DNA of 64,000 nucleotides from Diphasiastrum complanatum (GCA_029204225.1 CM055100.1:19018244-19082243); one strand, 5' to 3'. Positions 36,501 through 46,720 are shown, counted from the stretch's first letter. The notes: generated by a model from the letters alone, not told the origin. Made by a program: numbers and translations.

Positions 36501-36735
36501 GATTGATAGCGGAGCTACATTACATATGACATATCATGAAGAGTATTATTTATCATTGATGGCATTTGAAGGTGACAAGAAGGTGATCTACATGGCCAAT
36601 GATGGTGAGTGTGCAAGGGATTGATAGTGGAGCTACATCACATATGACATATCATGAGGAGTATAATTCATCATTGATGGCATTTGAAGGTGACAAGAAG
36701 GTGATCTACATGGCAATGATGGTGAGTGTGCACCC
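36501..36735 (+). repeat. 118-bp tandem duplication across copia protease active site
   Basis: Copies at 36501-36618 and 36619-36735 each encode an aspartic protease motif. Copy 2 keeps IDSGATSHMTYHEEY. Copy 1 has DSGATLHMT. Copy 2 has lost one base in GGCCAATG, so the frame shifts after it. Confidence 0.92.
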
Positions 36736-36785
36736 AAAGGGATTGGCACAATTCCTATTTTCCTCTCTACTAATAGGAATATAAA

Positions 36786-37012
36786 TTGAAGGATGTTTTG
36801 TTCATTCCATCTATCACTAAGAACCTTATTAGTGTGAGTCAAATGCTTGACAAAGGATTCAAAGTGGAGTTTGATGGCGATGCTTGTTTGATCAAGAAGG
36901 AGGATGAATTGATTGCAAAAGGGAAGAGGCAAAGTAAGTTGTTCAAACTTGATGCTTGTGTTGTTGCTAACCAAGTTGGATGTATGGCAAAGGAGCAATT
37001 GTCATTGCAAGA
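36786..37012 (+). pseudogene. Copia protease-integrase linker, truncated
   Basis: LKDVLFIPSITKNLISVSQM and IAKGKRQSKLFKLD form the conserved linker after the protease. The frame meets chromovirus LTR sequence at about 37013, before the pre-integrase motif. It belongs to the gag at 35616. Confidence 0.88.
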
Positions 37013-37314
37013 AGGCCATTTGGACATATTATTAGAGAGTGGGGGCCTTCTTGGAAGGCGCACTACTATCCCTCCCAGTTGGGCCCTAGCCACCGGAAGC
37101 TTTCTTTACGACTTCCTCTTGGCTATAAGCAGAGAAACTATGCCATTTGTTATTCAGCTGATGATATTGATCTCTCTTTTTTGTCTCCTTAATCTCTCTC
37201 TTTCCTACTTTCTAGAGTTAAGTCTTGCTTATGTGCTGCTTTCATAGCTTAAGTCTTGCTTATGTGATGCTTTCATAGCTTAGCTCTAGATCAACTGTGG
37301 CTCTATTCGTAACT
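37013..37314 (+). repeat. Chromovirus LTR, 5'-truncated
   Basis: Matches the right two thirds of the solo LTR at 55381-55831 (GAGAGTGGGGGCCTTCTTGG, GGGCCCTAGCCAC, TGGCTATAAG, AAGTCTTGCTTATGTG) and ends with the same CGTAACT (37308-37314). A 31-bp unit starting TTAAGTCTTGC is duplicated at 37218-37248 and 37249-37279, while the solo LTR has it once. Confidence 0.85.
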
Positions 37315-38744
37315 TCCTCACAGTTTGGGAGGCGAGGTGGGACTACTTTCACAGACCCATCCATGCGGTGGCCCACATGCTGCACCCATTGTGGCGCTCT
37401 ACCAGATGTCTTGGCGACATGTAGCTCCACTGAGGATGGGTGGAGTACACCGAGCGTGTATGGCCTGACGCAGGTATTGTAAATAAAGCTAGTGTAGTTG
37501 TTTATATTAGCATATGCTTTGGTTTGTGGCCTGACATGTGTTCTATTTCCTTTGCCAACAGGCACGACTCTAGGGAACATAGAGCGATACATAGTCAAGT
37601 TCGAGCTTCGCCTGTATCCTTTTGATCAAGAGCAGTGTAAGCTCAGAGATGACCAGTTGGTGCCTGTCACATGGTGGAGCTTCCATGGCCGCAGTACGCC
37701 TGACCTTCAGCGACTGGCAGAGAGGGTCCTTGCACAGGACTGTTCGGCTTTCGCCTATGAGCGAAACTGGAGTGTATGGGCCAGTTATCACACGAAGAAA
37801 AGAAATAGACTCTCCATTGAGCACAGTGTAGGCGGTTGGTGTTCGTGAACACCAACGGACGCATGTTGAGACGCACACGCATGCAGGGTGACCACTTGAT
37901 CAAGGTAAATTAGTGACTTTATTAGTATTGCTTGATGTACTTGCGTTTCAAATGAACTTATTTGACAAATGCATAAGTTTGCTAACCATGCCCGTTTGTT
38001 TTTGTAAGTGAACCCTGACTCCTACAAGGTACATGCGATAGTTGCTGATCCTCGGGTGCCATCTACGGACGAGGAGGTCGAGGATGATATCTATATCATG
38101 AGCTACATAGGCAGGCAAATGCAGAGGCATGGTCCGCACGACGCCACAAGAGAGCAGCTCGATGTCAAGAGATGGGAGAGGATGGAGATGATGAGACTTT
38201 GGGGCGTGGAGAGGGATTTGGGCATGGGTATGAGGAGGAGTGGATTGATGAGGGTAATACAAAGACAGAGCATGAGGGTGAGCATGAGGAGGGGGAAAGA
38301 CATGTAGCACTTATTCGTAGACCCCGATGCCGAGACACAGGAGGAGTCAACCGTTCCTGCACCTAGACGTAGAGGGCGACCTAGACGTTCCAGAGGGGGG
38401 AGGGGTGTGGGCTGGGGGCCTTGTTTGTAGAGAGGATTGGAGTTTCACAGGCAGTTGAGGGCCAAATCGGCTCTGAGTTTATAGGGCCTTCTCAGGCTAC
38501 GAGATCACAGTTGAGAGAGCGACCTAGAGGGAGTAGCAGAGGAGCAGTTGGAGCCAGCCAGGAGGGGGCAGGAGGGAGAGAGAGAGGGAGAGGGAGAGGT
38601 AGGGGACAAGGAAGAGGCAGAGGCGGACGCAGAGGCAGAGGCTCACCACGACACATGACACCCTTAGTGTCATCTACAGATTCCTTGTTTGGCAGTTCCA
38701 CAGACACTGATGACTCAGACTTTGAGTTAGAGGACGATTGTTAG
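37315..38744 (+). pseudogene. hAT transposase-like gene, C-terminal part with introns
   Basis: Exon-like part 1 (37315-37479) reads VWEARWDYFHRPIHAVAHML, the segment before the hAT dimerisation domain, with two stops. A GT-AG intron (about 37480-37560, ending TTTGCCAACAG) follows. Part 2 (37561-37906) holds the dimerisation domain: PVTWWSFHGRSTPDLQRLAE, then FAYERNWSVWASYHTKKRNR and, after a one-base frameshift near 37830, RLVFVNTNGRML. A second intron (37907 to about 38008) precedes an exon with GRQMQRHGPHDATREQLDVK. The tail (38421-38744) is Arg/Gly-rich (RGRGRGRGQGRGRGG) and ends in an acidic stretch. GC is clearly above its surroundings. The LTR at 37314 cuts off the catalytic part. Confidence 0.8.
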
Positions 38745-38919
38745 TTGTTAGTTGTTATGAGACATTATTTATCGGACATCACTCTTTTTTTTTGTGGCCT
38801 TGCCCGACATTATATATTTTCGCATTTTTACATTGGGTCTTTTCGGTTTGTGTATTGATATGATTTTTTTCCAGCATGGTCTGCTTCAGTAGGTAACACA
38901 TGCTAATTTCTACAAAATT

Positions 38920-38922
<3 letters not shown>

Positions 38923-38963
<41 letters not shown>
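38923..38963 (+). repeat. (AG)n microsatellite
   Basis: About 20 AG units. Confidence 0.97.
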
Positions 38964-38966
<3 letters not shown>

Positions 38967-39171
38967 TCAATATGCTTTCAATGCTTTGCTTTGCACATGA
39001 TTTCATTTCACACAATACTGGTAACTGTAGAAAATGATATAATAGTGAAAAATAAGTTAATGGACTTCAATGTTCCTGAAATTGATGGCAAACTTGATAA
39101 ATGAACTGCCCTTGAAAACACCTTCCATTTGATACCCATATTGGCATTAAAAAAATTTCAAAAAAAAAAAA

Positions 39172-39208
39172 GCGTTCCGGGAAACCCTAATGAAAATTCC
39201 CGGAACGC
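39172..39208. repeat. Perfect 10-bp hairpin with GGAACG words
   Basis: GCGTTCCGGG (39172-39181) pairs perfectly with CCCGGAACGC (39199-39208) around a 17-nt loop. Another CCGGAACG follows at 39212. The same word recurs at 40553 and 41111 (see the palindrome entry). Confidence 0.85.
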
Positions 39209-40130
39209 GATCCGGAACGTGGCCTGCAACTTTGTCCATAACAGAGATTTAAACGAGTTACGTAGATATATGCAGGGCATCAAAAGCTTCCTGCACTGAG
39301 TGTTGAAAAAGTATTGTCTAAATAATTAGGGCTTGATTGGCTCTTTGGGTCATACCTCACTAACTACTCAGGATGTAGAAAAATACTTTCACATGCATGA
39401 TTGAAACACTAAAGACTGATGGATAGGCGCCTCTTGCCTACTTCGAGGCAGTTTCAGACTTAAAGAATTCACTGCTGATTTTGGCATGATTCCAGTTGGA
39501 TTATCTGTAGGCTGGAACTTGATCGATCAGCTGAGGACAATCAGCAGAGCAAGCTTTGGGGAACACCTTTTGGCAGAAGTACAAATGCTTAAAATAGATA
39601 TGACAGAGGCAGGCTTTTTCAAAGTTAATCAGATCAATTGTTTTGCATGCACGCAAAAGAGGAATAACTGGCCACTGATCCAACTCAGCAGGATCCAAGG
39701 TACATGCCAAGGTATGTGCAGAGTTTACGAACCACACTTGGCCATAACTTACAAAAAGTGTCCCTTCTGTCATTCTGAATATACCCAAACGTTCAGACAG
39801 ATATTATGTAATATCCAGGTTCATGAATAGATTCTTCACAGTTGTGATAATTGAGTGCACGTGCATGTTCATGTCTTATTAGTTAATGACAACTGTACAT
39901 CCTAAGCCCAAAATTTCAAGTTTCTACTAAACAACTAAGCATTTTGCATAAGAATTAACCCCTTTTCATTGATAACAAGCAGTTTGCTTGCAAGTCTCAA
40001 GAGTACATGTCAGCTTAAGCTGCAGTTTTTCTTGCAATATTAAAATGAATGTTGGAACCTAAATAAATGACATATATAGTGGCAAATCAATCTTAAAAAA
40101 AATTATACACAATAAAAATGAAACTGATAG

Positions 40131-40262
40131 TTAAAACCGTGAGCGTGGTGAACTTATTTCTCGATGAATAGGAAGCTTCAATTCATTATCCTTTTCACCT
40201 AGCTCAGCAAAGTAGCACTCCACCATCTCAGGAGTAACCTGTTCCAATTCCGCTGGATTCCA
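40131..40262 (-). CDS. Possible terminal coding exon of an unidentified host gene
   Basis: On the minus strand a good acceptor (GTTGTTTTCAG, 40273-40263) precedes 43 open residues: WNPAELEQVTPEMVECYFAE, then LGEKDNELKLPIHREISSPR and a TAA at 40133-40131. Residue composition is strongly protein-like (acidic helix), unlike surrounding frames, and there is no retroelement motif. I do not recognise the family, and no upstream exon was found in the next kilobase, which holds possible transposon sequence. Confidence 0.35.
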   Translation of the reverse strand, partial: WNPAELEQVTPEMVECYFAELGEKDNELKLPIHREISSPRSRF

Positions 40263-41107
40263 CTGAAAACAACCAGAATGCTCACCAGTCACCCTTTTTA
40301 AGACTGACAAATAAGTAAGTAATTTTCACAGATCATGGCCTAATTTAGTTTAATAGCTCCATCAAGCAAAAAGGGCAAAATAGGTTAATCAGAGCTGAAA
40401 ACTAAGGGGAAAAGCCCATGAAATATTTTACTCTCACAATGTTATGAACCTTGAAAATGAAACTCTAAGAAAATGATCTTCCCCATTTTCTGTGTAATAA
40501 AATTGACCTTAACAGGAACAACTTTTGTGACTGTTCATGGTCGAATAGTATGTTCCGGAACGAACTGAGTTGGAACGTTTTTTTAAAGAAAAAAAAAACC
40601 AGGTATCAAGCTGGCCGTGATCTTCCTTCTTCGCGATCTTCCTTCTTGATAATATATTGAGGGACGCTTTATAATGCATTGAGGGACGCTACAGATCAGA
40701 AATCGATTTGAAATCATTGTTTTGAAGTCGATGATGTGTAAATTTAAACAAAGAAATTGATTTTAACAAACATGTTGATCCTAGAATCGCTATCTTCTCT
40801 GACTGCTACTCACGGTTTTCCTAGAATCGCTATCTGCCACGTTACATATAGTTGAGCTATAGAATCGCTGTCTGAGCCACGCTATGTATCTTGATTCTGT
40901 TCCTTTATCTAATTATCTGATTACTATGTTTTTCTGCAGAATCCCAGCAAAATCCATATATTGACACTGCCTCGATGCTCAGTCTTAAACTGTTTTTTTG
41001 CATTTAGTTGCGCTTATTGTCTCTCTATTTAGTTGCCCGTTGTCTATTAAGTCTCAGGATATGGTTTTTTTTCTGGTAAAAAAACGTATTTTTTTTTTGG
41101 GAGTCCA

Positions 41108-41139
41108 ATTCCGGAACGGAACGTGTTCCGTTCCGGAAT
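41108..41139. repeat. 32-bp near-perfect palindrome
   Basis: ATTCCGGAACGGAAC and its exact complement GTTCCGTTCCGGAAT flank a two-base centre (GT). It may be the terminal or subterminal part of a foldback or hAT-type element whose other side lies near 40553 (TTCCGGAACGAAC). Confidence 0.9.
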
Positions 41140-41206
41140 GGGCAACTCAGGTGTATATATTGATTACCAGCAGAAGGTCAAATTACACAAGGAGTCATGA
41201 GCTGAA

Positions 41207-41210
<4 letters not shown>

Positions 41211-41278
<68 letters not shown>
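41211..41278 (+). repeat. (GA)34 microsatellite
   Basis: 68 bases of uninterrupted GA. Confidence 0.98.
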
Positions 41279-41280
<2 letters not shown>

Positions 41281-42318
41281 CATTAGTGTCTTTTGTGCCA
41301 TCATGCAAGCTATATGATATTTTAATTTTTCTGAGCACACACCGAAATTAAAGATATACAATTCCAAACTCAAAACGAATTTTCATGTAGAGAGCTCCAG
41401 ATTAGGGCCTACAACAAATGGTAATGGCCTATAGGGACGGGGGACATGGGGGGCAAGACCTGTAGCAATAGGGAACATTCCTCCTATGTATTCCCGTGAA
41501 CCTTGAACATTTCAACACGTTCCGTGTGTTTCTACGGTGGACAAAGTTATGAATAGAACATAAGAAAATATGTAAGAATATGAAAGTTAACCTAAAGTTC
41601 CTAAACTACGACATGACAAAGTTATGAATAGAACACATGCTATCTAGCTAATCAAGATGACCACCTTTACAGTGGCCATGCTCACTCTCAAAGCACTAAA
41701 TCTGCAAAATACCCATACACTAGGAAACAAGTGAGCAATGGTAGGTCTTGATCAGAATGAGATAGTTTGTTGTGGGGAGGGTCATCATCAATGTAGATGT
41801 GTATACTATAAACATCTTCATATGTGATATCTACATGAGGTATGTTATGGACATCTTGTCCATGTTGGTGCGCTCTTATTCATATGTTGGCCATGGGCTT
41901 CTATTCATGTACATGCATAAGGGCCATTTTTTCTTCATTTTCATTTTATGCTGGCCAAAATTAGCTGGAGTGGTGGCCCACCAAGGAAGAATGCACTATT
42001 TTCTCTCCCTTTGCCTAAATGTCTAGAAGCTTTCAGTTTAAGGCATTTGGTTAGTACGATAGATATTCATTTAGCGGTATCATATGGCATTTTCAAGTAT
42101 TGGAGCTCTTTGCAAGAGACTCTATGCTATTCTATGAAGGGCTTTAGTTATTGATCGTATGTTATGTAGTTCAACTTGTTTTGAAGGAGAACACAATTGC
42201 TGCCTCAATTATGGTAGTAAATCACTTTCTCAAGCAATTGGACATGGGCTAATCTCTTCTAAATTTTCTCTCTATATACATTTCTCTTTGATAGTTTTCT
42301 CTCTTTCTCTCTAGACCT

Positions 42319-42615
42319 AGTTATGGACTCGGCTCATTACATTCGCCACGTCCTTCTTTATTACTTTATTATTATGATAAGCAGGCCCTTGGGCCCTTTT
42401 TATTCATGTACTGGCCTATGGCCCATTCCATTAGTCTAGTTGCTATTTTGGTCACACAATCGATGAGAGGGGGCCACCTAGTGGGTCAAAGACCTATTGA
42501 GAGGGGGCACTATTATCCCATCTGGAGATTGATCTCCCTAGTCTTATCCATTTAGGGTTCCTCTATGACAATAAGTAGGACACATTGACATTCATTATCC
42601 AACTTCTGACATTGA

Positions 42616-42649
<34 letters not shown>

Positions 42650-42740
42650 AGCATTCTCTTTATTGCTTTCTAGGGTTGTTCTTAGTTATGTGCCGCTTCC
42701 CAAGCTTAGCTACTGATCTCCTATGAATCAGTTCGTAACT
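42319..42740 (+). repeat. Chromovirus 5' LTR with AGTTATG...CGTAACT ends
   Basis: Starts AGTTATGGACTCGGC and ends TTCGTAACT, immediately before the primer site. It contains a short CT tract (42621-42648). Its left 30 bp (GGACTCGGCTCATTACATTC) match the starts at 45453 and 55381. Length is 422 bp. Confidence 0.85.
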
Positions 42741-42754
42741 TGGTATTAGAGCAC
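42741..42754 (+). other. Primer-binding site of chromovirus
   Basis: TGGTATTAGAGCAC, one mismatch from the tRNA-iMet type consensus, abuts the LTR end CGTAACT with no spacer. This fixes the LTR's 3' boundary. Confidence 0.88.
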
Positions 42755-43039
42755 TTTTTTGGCCGAAAATCTTTTGTGGCTATTTTTCACTATCTTTGGT
42801 GGCAATCTTTAATCGATAGTTAGCAGCACTACTTCAGCTAGACTAAGGGGCTGCTTTCGTGGAAAAAATACATTTCTGAATTCGTTTTTTAGCAAATTTT
42901 TCGGCGGCAGTTCCAACGGATCTTTGGTACATTGGGTGGCATTTTTATTGGCTATTTTTAGTGTCATTTCCAGCAGATTTTAGCCTCCTGTTTGGTGGCA
43001 ATTTTGGCATCTCTTTTGCAGATTTTTCCAGCGACATTT

Positions 43040-43320
43040 GATGACAATTTTGGTTCGTGTGCTTTGTTTTGGTGCCACTAATGGTCCACTCACATCAATG
43101 TCATGTGTAACATTATGCATCCCTTCTTGGTTGTTGTGTTTTAGTTTATTTGGACGAGATTCTCATTTTTTAATTCATCTCTTTCCTAGAATGTTTCCCA
43201 TCTTTCTTTTGTCTTCTAGTTACTTGTCACTCATTAGCTATTTCTTTTGATTGTCAAACAACCTTTGATACTCTTCGTCATGTTGTTGTTTCTGATGTTG
43301 TCATGTGTTTGCCTCAGTTT
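43040..43320 (+). pseudogene. Chromovirus RT scrap and RNase H start
   Basis: VRVLCFGATNGP corresponds to [12 protein letters not shown] of the 49.8-kb copy. Across frameshifts, NVMCNIMHPFL and VLVYLDEILIF correspond to [11 protein letters not shown] and [11 protein letters not shown]. The catalytic DD has become DE. CQTTFDTLRHVVVSDVVMCLP (43250-43312) matches the start of RNase H, just before the inserted copia piece. Confidence 0.75.
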
Positions 43321-43329
43321 GATCAAATA

Positions 43330-43647
43330 TTAAAATAACCTAGAGGTATTCGTGGACTCATATATTGTTTGGAGAATTTCCCAAGCCTCTTGAGCCGTGG
43401 TACATGCTCCAACCTCTTTAAGCAATTCATTAGCAACATTCATTTTGATACAATGAAGAGTAATTTTAAATCTCTTCATGTACTTTGTTGATTCTTGTGG
43501 ATGGATGGGTTCATTTTCCTCACCATTCACAATGTCCATCAAATCTTGGAGAACAAGAATGGACTCTATCCTCAACTTCCAAGTTGAATAATTGGATGAA
43601 ATAAGCCTATCATCCAACAAGTATGCAATCATTGACGCCATTTTCAA
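43330..43647 (-). pseudogene. Copia Gag N-terminal fragment inserted antisense in chromovirus
   Basis: 106 open residues start MKMASMIAYLLDDRLISSNY, then STWKLRIESILVLQDLMDIV and KMNVANELLKEVGACTTAQE. This is similar to the Gag at 35616 (STNYSSWKVRMESLLEMNDLM). It has no LTR and stops at YESTNTSRLF. It lies exactly between CLPQFDQ and EIDASFVGLG of the chromovirus RNase H, so it is an insert of about 330 bp. Confidence 0.88.
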
Positions 43648-43654
43648 TGAGAAA

Positions 43655-45399
43655 AACTTAGAGATTGATGCTAGTTTTGTTGGTTTAGGCGCCTTACTTT
43701 GTCAATCCTAGTGTGTTATTGTCTATGATTTGCCTCGTCTTTGTTGCTCTTATGAGCAATGTTACTCTGTTCACGAGAAAGAGCTCCTCGCTATGATCTA
43801 TACTCTTAAGAAGTCGTATCATTATGTTTATTGTGTTTATTTTGACATTATTACTGATCATCAGTTTCTACATTATCTTTTTTCATAGTGGGACCTTAGT
43901 GACCTCAAGTATCAGTATCATTGGTCGCAATTTTTATGGTCTTTTCATTTTGGTCAGTCGAACATTGCTGCTAATGCTTTATCCTGTCTTCCCACTTTGT
44001 TACACAGCCTTGTTGCTACCATACCCCCCTTGTTTGATGCTTTACCTTTTGCTTATCTTACTTGTCCTGATTTTTGTGCTATTCATATTTCTGCTCCACT
44101 TCCTTCGTCTCGTCCACTTCAAGTTTATTCCATCGTTGATCATTGTCTTTATCATTATGGTTCCGTTTGTATTCTAAGTACCATTGATGTTGGTTCTATG
44201 TTGTTGTCTGATGCCCATTCTTCTCCTGCTGGTGGCCATTTTGGTTCTCAAAAGTCTTATACTTGTTTTAAGGACAATTTCTATTGGCCATCCATGAAGT
44301 CTGAGCTCACACTTCTTATCTGTCAGTGTAGTTTCTCTGCTCGTAATAAGTACTCCCATGCCAAGCTCATTAATTTGCTCTACTCATCCCTAGTAGACAT
44401 ATTTCTATGGACTTCGTCAATGGCCTTGTACCCAACGTGGGCATAACTCATGTATGGTGGTGGTCAATCGGTTCTCGAAATAGGCACATCATCTTGATTC
44501 ATAGCTCTCTTATAGCAGAGTAGTGTGCGTGTTTATTGCTATCAAAGTCTTTCGGCTCCATGGCTTTCCACGTTCTATACTTTCTGATCGGGATAGTAAG
44601 TTTACTTCTATGTTCTAGACAAAGCTTATGCATATTCTAGATGTTTAACTCTTAATGGGGTATTGCTTATCATTCCATAGCCGATGGTAGTCCGAGGTCC
44701 TTAATTGGGTCCTTGAGGATTATCTTCGCCATTTTCTTACTCCTTTAGGTCAAATTTGGGATTAACATTTATGCTTAGCACAGTATAGCCCTAATAGCTC
44801 TGTAAGTACCAACATCGGTGTTTCCCCATTTTTATTAGCTGATGGTTATGCTCCTGCTTTACTAGTTCCTCTTTCGCTTGATGATGCACCTGTTACCCTT
44901 GCTTCATTTTTATCAAGTGCCCCGCGAGCTTATTACTCGAGCTAGTACACATTTATAGCATGTCCAACGTTACAAGACCTTTGTAGACCTCCATCACCGC
45001 CATGTTCAGTTTCAACTTGGTGATTTGGTTTATCTTTAGATTCACTTTGCATGACATCATTTTGTTCAAGGCCATGCTTCTACTGAGAAGCTTGCACCAT
45101 GCTACTATGGGCCTTACTGCATATTGGGCTGTCTTAGTCCAGTGAGTTATCGTTTATAGCTATCGTCCTCTACATATGCATGTGATATTTTTCATGTTAG
45201 TTTGTTACGTGTAGCCATTGAGGATGATGCTCCTCGTGATGCTACCTTTCTTGATGATCTAAAGCTATTTCCTTTATTAGCAACTGCTATACTTCAGGTT
45301 TGTCTTCAGCTCAACATCATGGCAGATTCAGTTTTTGGTCTTGCTCAGTCCTCTACATCTGCTATAGTTGCTGATCCACCAAGTCTTGCTGCTACATGA
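43655..45399 (+). pseudogene. Chromovirus RNase H, integrase and C-terminal domain
   Basis: RNase H resumes with EIDASFVGLGALLCQS, then YSVHEKELLAMIYTLKKSYHY and DHQFLHYLFS. The integrase finger is largely kept (DAHSSPAGGHFGSQKSYTCF, YWPSMKSELT), with the final Cys pair altered (CQCSFSARNKYS). The core shows a decayed first D region, HGFPRSILSDRDSKFTSMF, AYHSIADG and LGQIWD, then STEKLAPCYYGPYCILG and CDIFHVSLLRVAIEDDAPRD. It ends ...PPSLAAT at 45399. Many frame breaks occur between 44400 and 45200. Confidence 0.88.
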
Positions 45400-45439
45400 T
45401 TATATGCTACTTTTTCATTTAGCTCGATGGGATTTGTTA

Positions 45440-45452
45440 TTCCGTGGGGGAG
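45440..45452 (+). other. Polypurine tract of chromovirus
   Basis: TTCCGTGGGGGAG directly precedes the LTR start ACTTACGGACTCGG, supporting the unusual LTR left end. Confidence 0.8.
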
Positions 45453-45745
45453 ACTTACGGACTCGGCTCATTACATTTGTTGAGTCCTTTATCACTTTAC
45501 TGTTATGCTTATTATTTTACTGCTATGCATAAGCACACCCTTGGGCCCTTTCTATTCATGTGCCTATGGCCCATTATAATAGTCTAGTTGCTATTTTGGT
45601 CACATGACCCCCACCTAGTGGGTCATAGACCTACTAGGGGGGCACACTATTATCCTTCCTAGAGATTGGTCAGCCAATCTTTTATCCATTTACGATTCCT
45701 CTATGACTATAAGTAGGAGACATTGTCATTCATTATTCAGCTTAT

Positions 45746-45821
<76 letters not shown>
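45453..45821 (+). repeat. Chromovirus 3' LTR, truncated at its CT tract
   Basis: Starts ACTTACGGACTCGGCTC (first bases AC instead of AG) and follows the 5' LTR up to TCAGCTTATGATCTCTC. A 73-bp CT tract (45749-45821) replaces the 28-bp tract of the 5' LTR, and the right end of the LTR is missing. Confidence 0.85.
45749..45821 (+). repeat. (CT)n microsatellite in LTR
   Basis: About 36 uninterrupted units. Confidence 0.97.
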
Positions 45822-45823
<2 letters not shown>

Positions 45824-46195
45824 GGCTATGGAGGGTGCCCTCCCTCCTCGCAGCTATGGTGGCGCCCTCCTATCCCTCGCTGCCTCTCCATCCCTCCCTT
45901 TCCCTTGCTGACCATCGCCCTATCCCTCACTGCCCCTCCATCTCTGCCTTTCCCTTGTTGAATATCGCTCCCTGTCCCTCGCTGCCTCTGACCCTCGCTC
46001 CCTGTCCCTCGCTGCCTGACCCTCGCTCCCTTACTGACCTGCTGTCTGTCCATCGTTCCCTGTCCCTCGCTGCCTGACCATTGTTCCATTACCTGTCCCT
46101 CACTTTGTCCCTCGCTGACCCTGCCCCTTGATCCTGCCCCTCCATCGCTGATCCTGACCCTCACATCCTCGCTACCTATCCCTTGCTGCCCTGGC
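45822..46195 (+). repeat. GC-rich degenerate minisatellite
   Basis: Built from variants of CCCTCGCTGCCTGAC and CTCCCTGTCCCTCGCTGCC, repeated roughly twenty times with drift. GC is far above its surroundings. Open frames here (GSEGQ-type repeats on the minus strand) are artefacts of the repeat. It lies between an LTR broken at its CT tract and a LINE tail. Confidence 0.85.
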
Positions 46196-46200
46196 TAGAG

Positions 46201-46720
46201 CATTTTATTTTCATTTGCCCAGCTTATTATGAGATTCGTGGGAGGACAATTGCTTGTTCAGGGATACACCAGTTACAGTGCGTTCACTTGTTACCTATGA
46301 GGATCCACGCTGGGTTGCACTTATGATCTGAGAGATCTTTCTATTAGGACGAGATCTACAGCCTCGGCGTTAGATTGCTCCTGACACATAGCTTCAGATT
46401 ACCTCCTTTTTCTCCAGATGACGTTCACGACCAGTCCCAGATTTAGATGATGATGACGAGGATGAGGACACGACTTCCCACAGAGATCAAAGACAACGCA
46501 CCTCCCAGCATTACCTAGTAGCTAGACCTCTTCGTCCTACCACGAGGAGACGACCCTCTTACATTCGACATCGGGAGCATATCTCAGTCTCACTGCCCAC
46601 TGCAGCTTGTATTACATCTTTTTTCAGTAGTAGCAGCAGCAACAATAGCAGCATCACCTCCAGGACATGATCTGCGGCTTGCTTCCATTATACATAGCCA
46701 TTTCTGGCTTTATACCTGTT
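46201..46720 (+). pseudogene. LINE 3' terminal fragment
   Basis: Starts HFIFICPAYYEIRGR, equal to HFLFICPAYYEIRRR of the LINE at 54.7 kb (the end of its C-terminal zinc finger). It continues with an Asp/Glu then Arg-rich region like that after the ORF at 54.83-55.0 kb. 5' truncated, as is typical of LINE copies. Confidence 0.75.

Larger units (their letters stand above)
39209..42318. other. Mostly non-coding, possible host-gene exon inside
   Basis: Apart from the exon-like stretches and repeats listed, no gene is supported. The frame at 39486-39830 (+) is 114 residues with several Cys (INCFACTQ, KKCPFCHSEYT) but belongs to no family I recognise. Short duplications occur at 40615-40640, 40780-40880 (TAGAATCGCTATCT three times) and 41539/41616 (GACAAAGTTATGAATAGAAC). 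Confidence 0.4.
42319..45821 (+). mobile_element. Ty3/gypsy chromovirus with internal deletion (family B, copy 1)
   Basis: 5' LTR, primer site, leader, an RT scrap, an antisense copia gag insert, RNase H, integrase, chromodomain, polypurine tract and a truncated 3' LTR occur in the correct order. Gag, protease and most of RT are missing. It is clearly related to the copy at 48616-52334 and shares the AG...CT type LTR ends. Confidence 0.88.

Noticed and set aside
37260-38366. Several minus-strand frames under the hAT-like region
   Set aside because: They are antisense to the hAT domains. The plus strand has the recognisable motifs and splice sites.
39486-39830. 114-residue frame with Cys pairs as a zinc-finger gene
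   Set aside because: The Cys spacing fits no family I know, there is no partner exon, and the antisense frame is equally open. It is mentioned only in the region entry.
45826-46164. 112-residue minus-strand frame with GSEGQ repeats
   Set aside because: It follows the GC-rich minisatellite period and has no domain or plausible start. It is not a gene.
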